Shown here: positions 11,628-21,972 of the stretch, one piece after another
How the letters are laid out: every line of letters starts with the position of its first letter
Position numbering within the stretch: position 1 is the first letter of the stretch
NCBI GenBank assembly: GCA_950295325.1
Contig: OX485805.1
Location: 14,495,501 to 14,559,500, forward strand
Length of the DNA stretch: 64,000 bases
DNA from: Polytrichum commune
Lineage: Eukaryota; Streptophyta; Polytrichopsida; Polytrichales; Polytrichaceae
Direction of reading: 5' to 3'
The notes under the pieces: model-generated
What the model was told of the DNA's origin: nothing
Databases searched by the model: none
Seen by the model: only the letters and a program-made list of their open reading frames with translations
Position numbers and translations under genes: made by a program

Positions 11628-13649
11628 TTGTACAGGTATGATTATCCATCGAATGAGAAAGTGGGATTTAGGCGCCAAGAAGCCTTGCGCGCTTACGTTG
11701 TTTTGAAGTGTCAATGTTTCGCGCGCTTCTGTGGTTTCATTGTCTTTCTGACTGCTCTTCTTTTTCTATGTGTCTTTCTATGTGTCACTTCTCTTTGCCA
11801 AGGAATTTTGCCAGGTTTAGGTTTGCTTCTAGGAACTCTCTGGTTCTCTACTTCTGTTTCGGCAATGGCTATCGGAGTGATTGAGTCAGTCAGTATTGAA
11901 AATAATTCTGAAGCAGGAGTTAGGGTTTCATTGAGAGTAGAAATTAATTCGTGGGTTTCTCTTAGGCCTGGAAAAAAAGGAGGGCACGCAAAGGATGCGG
12001 CAAGGCACGGTGGTGCAGATAGCATTGAAGGATCTTATAAGGCAAGGATTTCGGGATTCCGCATGAGTCCAAGATGCAAAGGCGTTTCGGCAGTGCAAGT
12101 GCAACACGCATATCAGCGCCGTCAACTGGACTTAGATCCCACAGTCTTAATTGGGCTAGGCGCCGTAAACTGTAAGTTAGAAGCTTCGTTTCCTTACAAC
12201 ATGCTTATTATTGTATTGTTAACTTTTTCCCTTCAAACATTGAGGGTTCTGTATATTGTTTATCTTGGCAAACTTTTGATGGCTCGAATTCTCTCTACTC
12301 CCTGAGTTCTCCTAATGTCGTTCACTTTTTTTTCTTGTCAATCAGTATGTAGACTGGTTCTCACCTTCTTCAGTCAGTTTCTCGTTTTGTCCGATTCTAT
12401 ATTGGTGATGAAGTTGTGAGTTCCGTGCATATGAATGGTAGTGCATGTAAATTATTAGTTCATAATTAGCGCCGTGACAAGAACGACGGTACCAGTCATG
12501 CTACTATGCAGCTGTGGAATGAACTCCCATGACATCACCAGTAGCTACTCGTTGCTGCAATAGAACTCATATGGAATTTTGTGAAGTGTTGTGGCACTTA
12601 TCATTACCATGCCTCGGTGGGCTCTGAGCTAAATTCTATCGAAAATGTGTGCTCCTGAAACTCATAATTTTGTCTCCTTCGTTTCCTTACAGCATGCTTA
12701 TTATTGTATTGTTAACTTTTTTCCCTTCAAACATTGAGGGTTCTGTATATTGTTTATCTTGGCAGACTTGTATTTGAGTGACTTCAAAGATTGGGTACAC
12801 CCAGAGAGCATCATTGGAGTTATTGTGGTTCTTCATGCTGAGATTGGAGAGCGTACTCGAGGGGTCAGGTCACATGCGGAGCTCTTAAGGGACAATGTTT
12901 TCTTTTATAATGCTACATACATACCAAGATCAAATTCTTTGACTTTTGGGACAGTGATCCCAATTCCACTTCCTGGACTCGAATCAGCTGAATGGCCGTT
13001 GCCAGATATGTATACAACAGAAGCTTTTCAGGCCAGATTTCGCACAGAGTTTCAATCTGCAATGAGGCCTACTACCGGCAACAAACAGACACATTTCTCA
13101 TGCTTTCTACCTATTCACGTCTTTGTTGATCTGTTTGTTGTAGCAAGTTCAAATGTTACAAGAAAGCCAACAATGTTCGTTTTCAAACCTGTGAAAAAAG
13201 AACTCACAGATTCCTTGATGGATCAAGGATGGAATATTAAAGTTTCAATAGGCGTTGATCACATCAAATGCACAGTCGATTCTACTCCACTGGTATTCCG
13301 TTATCACATTGGTAGGTCAATTCTATACACAAACTTTGTGTACAATCGAGAAAGGCAAGTTGGTCTTAATAAATGGCAAGCTATGGATAATTTTGAGCCT
13401 GAAGTTATTGTGACTATCCAGTGCGAGATGGGAGACATGTGGAGCCAAGAGCTGGAAGTTGGAATGTCGTGGTTCCTGTCAGATGTGAGAAAAGAATTAG
13501 AAGTGTATTTGGGAAGTGATATTGAGTTTAGGCTTGCGATCATTGATTGTAATAGAGCGAATTTAGTCAACTACAAAAACGAAAAGAAGAAGTTTGTTGT
13601 AGACTTGTTACCACCAAAAAAACTTCGCCTTATAGAAAAATTAGCTTAG
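11628..13649 (+). CDS. Unrecognised two-exon protein of the 6.4-kb element
   Basis: Exons 11628-12171 and 12766-13649, joined by a GT-AG intron (T/GTAAGT donor, TTGGCAG acceptor), give 475 residues in frame. A start at 11865 (GGCAATGGC context, 396 residues) is as likely; the first 79 residues are strongly hydrophobic and may be untranslated. I do not recognise the family. The N-terminal part is basic and glycine-rich (RPGKKGGHAKDAARHGG). Exon 2 has a long globular region with YLSDFKDWVHPESIIGV, PIPLPGLESAEWPLPDMYT and a C-terminal segment QELEVGMSWFLSDVRKELEV. The spacing of hydrophobic residues in that last segment faintly recalls a ubiquitin-like fold (inference). The frame is free of stops, unlike its partner gene. 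It could be an accessory protein of the element or a captured host gene. Confidence 0.6.
12188..12765 (+). repeat. ~90-bp direct repeat inside the intron, copying the 3' splice site
   Basis: The sequence from TTCGTTTCCTTACA to TATCTTGGCA at about 12187-12277 recurs almost unchanged at about 12677-12765, about 489 bp apart. The second copy ends in the working acceptor TTGGCAG/AC. The first copy ends TTGGCAAAC, with the AG lost. This is a segmental duplication that copied an intron end, after which one acceptor was inactivated. Confidence 0.75.
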
Positions 13650-14212
13650 TTGATCAAGATGTTAAATTCTTGATATGTTGATCAAGATGTTGATCAAGAT
13701 GTTAATCTTAATATGTTGATCAAGATGTTCATCTTAATATGTTTCTCATGGTCATCCACTTCAATAAGTTTGTAGCAATGCAGATTGTTGTTCATGATCA
13801 CTCTTTGCATCACAAATCACCTGGCTGTCTGTTTAGAGCTTGCTCTGAATTTTGCACGTCAAGTGTGTAAGTGTGTAAGAGTCAACTTGTTAGTTGCACG
13901 TCAAGTGTGTAAGAGTCTGTATTTGTAATCACGAGAACCAGGCTAAACAACAGCAAAATGGTACAACAAGATGAGTTATATGCGTTAGATACTGTCAAGG
14001 GGTCTTCACAACTTCCCTCATTAGACACGTTCCTTCAAACGATGGAGACTTTACAAAATGGCCTAGGATAGTTCCATTTGATCAGCTTACCAGTCTGGCG
14101 GTCTCCCTATCAACATCCAACTAATAAACCCAGGCCTAGAACTTCAAGTAGAACGTCGCAGTACACCTGGGGCGCGAACATATTAAGCTTAGTTGATCAA
14201 GATGTTAAACAC
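13646..14212. repeat. Repeated AGTTGATCAAGATGTTAA tract linking the two gene ends
   Basis: AGCTTAGTTGATCAAGATGT occurs at the stop of the + gene (about 13643) and again at about 14186, where its complement encodes the last codons (FNILIN-stop) of the - gene. Between 13650 and 13740 the unit GTTGATCAAGATGTT is repeated several more times. The rest of the spacer (13740-14185) shows no gene. Confidence 0.7.
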
Positions 14213-17200
14213 TATTGTAGTTGTGCATGCTTCTTCAGTGATTGGCAACCACTTGCTGCCTTGGCGTCGACACTTGGATCTCCATGCTGCACTGTGAGCA
14301 GCTGCACTAGATCGTAAGGAAGCCTCCCACCTTGCAGCTATTGCTAGCTCGGCTTCTAGAGTGTCGAATTCATTCACAGGAATCTGAGTATCTTTATTTC
14401 GAAATCTATGGGCTATAATCCGGTACCAATGTTGAAAAGTTTGTACCAAAGGACTCTTCTTCACTCTACCTCCTGAGTGTTGGGTGTGGCGTTGGTAGGC
14501 AGTTTTAGCGGCATGATGACTATTTTCCATTCCCTGACAGCTCCATACTGCTAGAGAACCATATTTCTCTACAAAAAACACAGCATGTCGTACTAGAACA
14601 TGTTGTTTGACAAGTGAGGTGATATAGTTAGATATGATTAGTGAGGTGATAATATTAAACAACATGTAATATACTTATATAATCGAGCATATAGCAACAA
14701 AGCTCTCTATTAGTACACCGTTTGTTGTTCAAGGCACATTTCCATACCTAAGATGAATTATAGCTGATTTGCACTCTTACATTGAGGAGACACTTTGACA
14801 GGCAGACGTACCATACAGACATGAAGTTGTGGAAACGTACCATATAATGAGTCACATGTTGCTCTCCGAAGCATTTCACAAATAGCCTACCCCATGCTTC
14901 AACCTTTTGTTTGAAATCCGCAGTTGATTGATTCTCTTGCAATCTCAGACCTTGGCAATAAGGACGGAGTTCATCTAATAACCTCCAGAGCTCAAGCTGG
15001 TCTCTTTTATCTTGGCCCCTATTAGCAAAATTTTGCTCTGTATTCACTACATCAACATATAACTTTCGTGGTGTAGATCCTGTAATCGTTTCAGGATTGA
15101 GCTTGAAAAGCTTCATAGCATGAGGTCCACTGAAGGAACATTTGTTTGGAATGTTATTACACTTCCATGACAAGTCCTCGTCTTTAAACATAATGACATT
15201 GCCACCGTGGGCTCCAGTGAGTGATACGGCTTTCTGCATCTTGATAATGGCCTCCTTCTGTCGTGCTTCATTTTGTATCACCCACACTTGCATGAAGTGC
15301 AGATGCACAAGCTTCTCTATGATTCGATTCAGACAATGGATTGTACATATGTGTACACGGTCTAAGGGGATGGGCAACACAGGCTTCCACCGCTCGTGTC
15401 CAATTGTTGGACTTGCATCAATTGTGTTGGAAAACAAGCCATGACTCCATGAGTACTTCTGTTTTTCCTTCATTATTGTCTTAGCTTGCTCGATCGTTCC
15501 TATCATTGACTTACATCGTTGTTGATTGCAGTATATGCAACTAAATGGGTTGTTTGCTCCCATTGAAAGGCCATACATGCATTTCACTGTTTTCATGTCG
15601 GCTGCCATGTGCCATTCGACTTTGAATGAACCTATTCCTGCAGCTTCAAGCATTTGTCCTCTCTCTTGCTTATCTATCAATGATGGTATTTTAGTTTGGG
15701 AGAACACCCAACTTAGTATCTTATGCGACTCTTTAGGAATCTGAAATGCAGCTATAGGCCAGACTTCTCTTTCGCTTTGCACTGAAAAGTATTTCTCACT
15801 TTTAGGATCTATACTACTGTCAAGGGCTCTATTCATCAGTGTTAAAGAGACTCTCTCAAACTTTTGAGCATGCACAACTTCTGCTTCATCGAGCTTAATA
15901 CAAAACATGAGTGGATTCCCGTTCAGCTCTACAATAAAAAAATTCAAACAACATGTCAAAAACTTATATTCAATGATGCACAAATCAATGAAATTGAAGT
16001 GAACATGCAGCTTCATTTCCAACTCTAATATAAACTCTTGAAGGTGAACATGAACTCATGAAGAGTTGTGATACATACAATTGAGTTTAGGTTGTGGTAC
16101 ATACCTTCAACTGTGATGCCATATAGTTCAACCATTGTGCGTTGCACTTGCTCCACATCAGCAAAAATGTTGTTGTATTGATTCAAGGAAACGATGACAG
16201 AGTCTTTCTCCTTAGATTTGGTTGGTAGTGGAAATGTGTTTGACTCAGTCAACGAGTAGTAATCACCAATGAACTCTGCTAACTTTAGATTGAGCATTTG
16301 TCTGGTTTTGGACACTCTGAAAGGCCTTGGAAGGCAACCTATTCGCAAACCTCTGTTTGACACCTTTACAGCACTTTGGAAACGTTTGTAAACAGCAGCG
16401 TAGCCATTCTGTGTGATGCCATTATAGTCCATTGTTTCGACAATTTCCTCTGGACCAATGCTCTCTCCAATCTTGTCCATATATTCATTTGCAATTCCGA
16501 CTCCTACTTTGTTCATTCTTGTTGTTTTGCAGATTGCAGATACTTCATTCACTGACAACATATTTGCAAGGACCTTCCCTGTTTCAGCTTGTTTTTCACG
16601 ACTACCACAAAGACGCCGTCGAGATCCAGTTTCGGAATTCTGACTGCATATTTTTGTTAATGTGGTTGGCGCTATGATCGCCCTGGCCAATCTCATTGTT
16701 CTTTTTGCTTGACCCCCTCCTGGAGCGAGATCGCATAGATCTTTGCGTGGTCTAACTATACTACGATACCCGAAAGGCGTTCGAATCAATTTTCCAATTT
16801 TTGCTTCTCGCCGTCTCAAAGTCGCCTTGGTTCTTTTGAGTTGTCCCTAAATTAATTTGAATTTCTCTTCATTTTGCTCCTTCTCACTTTCGATCAATAT
16901 CCACAAGTCTAATTCAACTTGAAAGCGATCTTATGCACTTTGTGATTCAATAGCAGTGAAATTGCGGATACGCTCTTCGTGATCAAACTGCATGGCAGAA
17001 TATTCTTCTCTCAACGTAGACAACTCGCCTCTCAAAGAATCGGTGGTTACAAGGACCTCTCTACTTTGCTGAACTATGCTCTCACGTGATTGAATTTCGG
17101 AACGAGCGAAGTTAAGTAGTTGATTCTTTTCCTCAACATCATTTGTCAATCGCAAAATATGCTCACGAAGTGCTTGTATCTCTCTCTTCCCTTCATCAAT

Positions 17201-17503
17201 TTTGAACAACATTGTACTGTCAAGTGAGCATAAACTTTCTACATAGCCTAAGAGACCGTTTTTCCCCTCTCCAACATATTCTAGTAATTGGTTGACGCTT
17301 CGAAAACAAGGTCGTTTATCCAAGACAGGGTGCTTGGGATAAAGAGATCCATCAGTCCAAAGGTCAATACATGTAGCTCCCGCCTCTCTTAATGCTGGAA
17401 ACTTTGACTTGTGAGTTTGTTCATGCAACATGCGACTGCGATTTATCAATGGTGCATATTTAGAACCGATGGTAGCAGATAGTTTATAAGGTTTGTCTGC
17501 CAT
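14189..17503 (-). pseudogene. Large coiled-coil / CxxC-knuckle protein of the 6.4-kb element, two stops
   Basis: Best model: exons 17503-16105, 15928-14837 and 14592-14189, phases 1 and 1, about 964 codons. Introns are GT-AG (GAAG/GTATGT..TTGTAG; TAC/GTTTCC..TTCTAG). The start MADKPYKLSA is the first ATG after a stop. Residues ~90-230 form a coiled coil. Exon 2 carries PLMFCIKLDEAEVV, then WHMAADMK (~572), SCIYCNQQRC (~597, CxxC knuckle), LPIPLDRVHICTIHCLNRI and WGRLFVKCFGEQHVTHYM. Exon 3 has EKYGSLAVWSCQGMENSH. This order (acidic residue, short cysteine knuckle, then a helical VT-H-Y region) resembles, from memory, an uncharacterised family repeated in sponge, cnidarian and non-seed plant genomes, possibly transposon-derived; that link is inference. 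TAA at 16931-16933 and TAG at 16847-16849 interrupt exon 1 in frame. Confidence 0.6.
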
Positions 17504-17945
17504 TTTTTAACCAAAAAAATACTGTCAATCCAAAATTTGACAGACACAAATGCTACAGTGTACTGCACAATCACGCTGCAAAAGCATCACGCCAAATCTA
17601 AAACCATACAGACTAGCAGACGTTGCTCTTCATGACACACAAAATGCCACGAAAAGAAAATGGAACCGCATGAAAAGAAAAGGTATGTTCATGGACAGAA
17701 TTGGAGCGGCAAAAATGGAGCGGGAAAGCTGACGACATGATGACGTGTGACAGGCGCATGGGCATGACAGTGAGCATGGGAAGCTTCTTTGAACTTCCCG
17801 CTCGATGACCGCCCATTCTTGGATGGGAATATTCCCGCTTGCCCGCCCATTCCTGGAGGGACATTGTCAGGATTTGATCAAAGGACCAAGGCCTTCTCCA
17901 TGCCTCATAATTTTTCTAATGAAAAATAACCCACTTCGATCGTGG
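17504..17945. promoter_or_regulatory. Upstream/terminal region of the - gene in the 6.4-kb element
   Basis: About 440 bp between the - strand start codon and the right end of the element. It contains imperfect inverted and direct copies of GCCCATTC(T/C)TGGA and GCCCGCCCATTCC-like blocks (17810-17865), which could be subterminal transposase-binding repeats or promoter sequence. No coding signal. Confidence 0.3.
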
Positions 17946-18689
17946 TTATTAATTCATATGTACATGCCATCACATGAAGAGGACACTAGATTAAACCTTG
18001 ATATAATGCATACCATCAATACACAAATAACAACACACCCGAACTACGTACACATAATCTGTGGAGACTTTAATAGAGACATTGCATTAATAGGTAAGCA
18101 AAATGAATACGGTACCACCCCCCCCCCTTTCAAGAGGAGGATACTAGATGAAGGATGTACATTGATAAGGACAAACACTAGCCTCATAAACGGTTTTTAT
18201 ACAAACACACAACATGCAACAACATACACATCGATCACACTCCAAGAACAAAACCTTAACTCCGACCATTTACCAATAATTCTAAAAATACCACCTAACA
18301 CCCTAATAGCTAGAGTATCGCAACCTCCACCACCCTTAACAACTAAAATTAAGAACCCCATCCCACAAGAAAACCTATATAAATTCAACACCAAGTTTTT
18401 TGAAAAAAATGCAATCCAACTAAATGAAATAACTACCCTACTATCTAACAACCATCTACCAAATGTACCATGGCACATAGCATGCACACAAATGGACAAT
18501 ATCACCCACAAAATCTCAAGAACCATAAAAGAAACATGTAAAGCCACACCCATACCCACACTAACCAATAGAACCAATCAACAAGGAGGCTACCTACCTA
18601 GAAAACTCCAAAAAATATGGAGAAAACATATAGCAACCTATCACCTAATAATAATAAAAACAATATACGTACATCGTAAAAAAACATAA
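17946..18689 (+). pseudogene. LINE ORF2, second half of APE endonuclease
   Basis: The frame resumes at TTA TTA ATT CAT (LLIHMYMPSHEED). It shows HIICGDFNRD (about 18055-18082), the GDFN motif with a catalytic D, and NSDHLPIIL (about 18255), the terminal SDH motif of the endonuclease fold. A spacer leading towards the reverse transcriptase follows, ending at a stop at 18689. Confidence 0.85.
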
Positions 18690-20100
18690 TGAATTGACAC
18701 ACGCACCCCATAATTGCTACACTAGGGAGGCACAATCACGTACGCATACCCCCCCCGCCCGAAAACAACTCACAACAAAATACATGGATTAAGGAATTAG
18801 CAACATTAGCCAAAGTAGCAAATGTACAAGCTAGGAAAATCACAACTAAATACACCAAATAATGCATTAAGAAAGCCATATCCAATATAGGAAATTTTAT
18901 GAAACTAGCCCCCCGCCCCAAAAAAAAAATTCTTTAGAAACATCGACACACCGCCACTAGACCGCATCACCGACCGAACAACAGTACACTCACAACTCTT
19001 GAAGATATAGCAAATGAAATACATATACAACAATCTATCAGCAACAAACCCATTGTACCCACATGCTACTACTTACCAGACCACCCTCCATCATGTACGT
19101 GTGCAGTTAGATAATACCCATGGCATAACCTAAAAGGACTTATTCTCAAAAAACGGGATGACCTACATATATCCCCATACACATATTTTGACTTAAAAAC
19201 GTACAACCTGTGCCTTAAAAACTTAGCAAATAAAAAAACTCCAGGCCCATAAAAGATACCCAACTCTATACTAAAAGACATGCCCCAAAAATTCCAACAT
19301 GTATTATTCTTATTTTTTACACACTGCTATAGTCAGAAGAAAATCCCAGCCTCTTGGAAAACCAACCTTACAATACTATTATATAAAAAAGGCAATCCAT
19401 TTGTACTATACAACCACAGACCGATGGTACTTGCAAATACATTATACAAACTTTTCACTAGCGCCCTAACATCAATATTCTCATCATATGGAGAAAAATA
19501 CCAAATACTAGAAGACAACCAAGAAGGATTTAGAGCAAAAAGGTGTACGTCAAGACAAATACAAACACAAATAACAGCATTAGAAGACACCCAATTCACT
19601 AAATACACCTTCAACACATCTAAATACATAGTCAGTTTTGTAGCATATGCAAATGATCTAGCCACCATCACCAACAGACTCACGTCAATACAATCACAAC
19701 TAAACAAAGTAGATAAATATTGTGAATGAGCATGTATGGACCTTGGAATATCAAAATGTGCAGTCACAGGGTGCCCTAACAAATCCAAAATGAACCAAAT
19801 ATCATTCAAAAGAGAATTCCAAACTGCCAACGTTACATATAGAAACCAGACCATCCCCGTACTACACCAAAACAAACCATATGTGTACCTAGGTATCCAA
19901 CTTGTCCCCTCCCTCAAACGGAAAATACAAATGCATACCACAACCACCAAGGTGATCAGTCAATGTAGTCAATTAGCAAATTGCCCAATAATAATTAAAC
20001 AAAAAATTAGTATGGTAAATATAGTTATTGGAGCATGAATAGCATATAGCTTCTATGCAATACCATACTCACTACATGGAGTTATAAAACTAGATTAAAA
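18690..20100 (+). pseudogene. LINE reverse transcriptase, catalytic core deleted
   Basis: Recognisable blocks: KKTPGP-stop-KIPNSILK (about 19230-19275, stop TAA at 19250-19252), ILLYKKGNPFVLYNHRPMVL (about 19375-19435), EDNQEGFRAKRCTS (about 19510-19555) and FVAYANDLA (about 19637-19663). The stretch between ALED and FVAYAND is only about 20 residues where a complete enzyme has over 100. The block holding the first catalytic aspartate is missing. The YADD box reads YAND. The thumb region (YVYLGIQL, about 19880) follows. Not functional. Confidence 0.85.
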
Positions 20101-21960
20101 AAAGATAACAATTCAAAAGAAAATATGCGGACTCCCCAACTGCACACCAAACATGGTCACTCAACTACCTCAAGAGATGTTTGGGGTAGAAGCATTTTCA
20201 CTAAAAAAATGCCTACCTTAGATGTATCAGGGAACAACTTAGAAATCCACTAAATGATAAAGGCAAACTTGGAACAATCTACAAGGGTCTTACACACTAT
20301 ATACTTGCTAAACATCGAGGCGAGAAAAACATACCTAGAATCAAACACCACGATTGTAATAGACCACCCACCACTAGGACAATATACCTTATAAAAACAA
20401 CAGGTGGTGCCCATCTCATAAGTTAGATAGAAATTTTCCCTTTGGAAGCAACACCACTTGAAGAAGAGTGGCATAAACTCTCCACAACACCTCCCCCCCC
20501 CCAAAAAAAAAAAAAATTATACTCAAAACCTAAAACACATACACAAACTTCTTTTAGAAAACATATACGACATAAAACTTACTTTACGGAATGGGACACA
20601 CTTGATGTCCTATACTGAATATATAAATCATTACAAAAACCAACACACGTGATAAAACAAGCACTAAAAATAGCAAACTAATTATTTTTACCACCCAATA
20701 TGCGATGAAAACTATCAAAAGCCATGCCAAAATCATTATCCACCACGCACACTAAAACAAGAATACATCACAACATGACATAATATAGAACCACTAAATT
20801 ATGATACCCACACATACCCACCAACCCTAACACATCCAATACACCCGCCCACACCAATATATATATATAATAAACAACCCAATAAAATACCCTATGCACT
20901 CAATCATAGACCATTATACGATACCAACCAAAGACAAACATAAAATAATAATAAAACAATACACATACCTATGCCAATGGATACTACCCAATGATACAAC
21001 TTATAATAAAAAAACTCCCACAAAGAGAATTGTTTCCCAATAATATCCCAAGAGTCATTTAACACAATACACATATAATACTCACATACTTTACCAATAA
21101 ACAACATACACTATACGAAAACAACATACAAGAAAACAATTTTTGTACCCAAAACAAAGACCCAAGACACATATCCCCGCCCCTAAACATCCCCCTCGTA
21201 AAAATCTCAATACACAAATGCAACCCTGGAAAATATATCAATACTAACACAAACAAAATTCAAGTATAAGATGACATCGCCCACATATATGATGAAATAG
21301 GCAAACATCTTATAACCATTCCTTATAATAGATTTGTATGGCTTTGGACCCAATAAAACCAAATGCTACACCAACCACACGACCTAATACCCCCCACCCA
21401 AACATTCAAATTAGAAATAACATGGCTATATCAATGATATAAACACATAATCCCAAAAATGACCCACTCAAAAACTCACACCACGCCCTATCCAAAGTAT
21501 TATTAGACTACATCACAACATTCTTTGATATTACCCATTCCTACTTCTCCTCTCTAGTTACATGCTCCACTCAACTAACAAAATTCTTCTCGTCATTTCC
21601 TAGAGATAATTTTTTGGAGCCCTTGGTACTGCATTTTCACATAGATGGCAAGAAATAGGATATGCTCACCCCCACAATGATAACGAAGCCCAAACAATCA
21701 TTCATTGGGCTAAGTTAGCAACTAAACATGACCCTAACACCATCACAATACTCACCATCCCATATATTAAATGGTATCAAAACATTACCCCATGCACGCC
21801 TTCCTAGACACCCTTCCTAGACAGACATGAAATCACTCATATACTGGCATATACCACTAAATACGAGGAACCAACTAAACCGCCAGAACTCAACGAGCCA
21901 CGTATAGAGCCACTTGCTATTAGAATCCTTTGCATACACCACCGAAATACCAACATTGGT
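20100..21960 (+). pseudogene. LINE ORF2 connection region between RT and RNase H
   Basis: A/C-rich sequence with scattered stops in all frames, where the RT-RNase H linker of the element should lie. Short frames keep the composition of the coding strand, but no motif is legible. Hydrophobic frames on the opposite strand (for example 20904-21107 and 21837-22091) arise from the A/C bias and are not genes. Confidence 0.5.
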
Positions 21961-21972
21961 ACCATAGAACAA

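Larger units (their letters stand above)
11533..17945. mobile_element. 6.4-kb insertion with two convergent genes (candidate undescribed transposon)
   Basis: The insert splits the LINE endonuclease. TTAT (or GTTAT) stands at both junctions (11529-11532 and 17946-17949). Deleting the insert plus one copy rejoins HITLEK to LLIHMYMPSHEED in frame, so the boundaries are known to within a base or so. The termini start CGGGCCTTTAAGTGG and, on the reverse complement of the right end, CCACGATCGAAGTGG. They agree in register at positions 1, 7 and 10-15, a weak inverted repeat. Base composition is ordinary, unlike the A/C-rich host LINE. Content: a + strand two-exon gene (11628-13649) and a - strand three-exon gene (17503-14189), tail to tail. 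The superfamily is unknown; a 4-5 bp duplication and a protein with acidic residues and a zinc knuckle would fit a cut-and-paste element. Confidence 0.75.
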
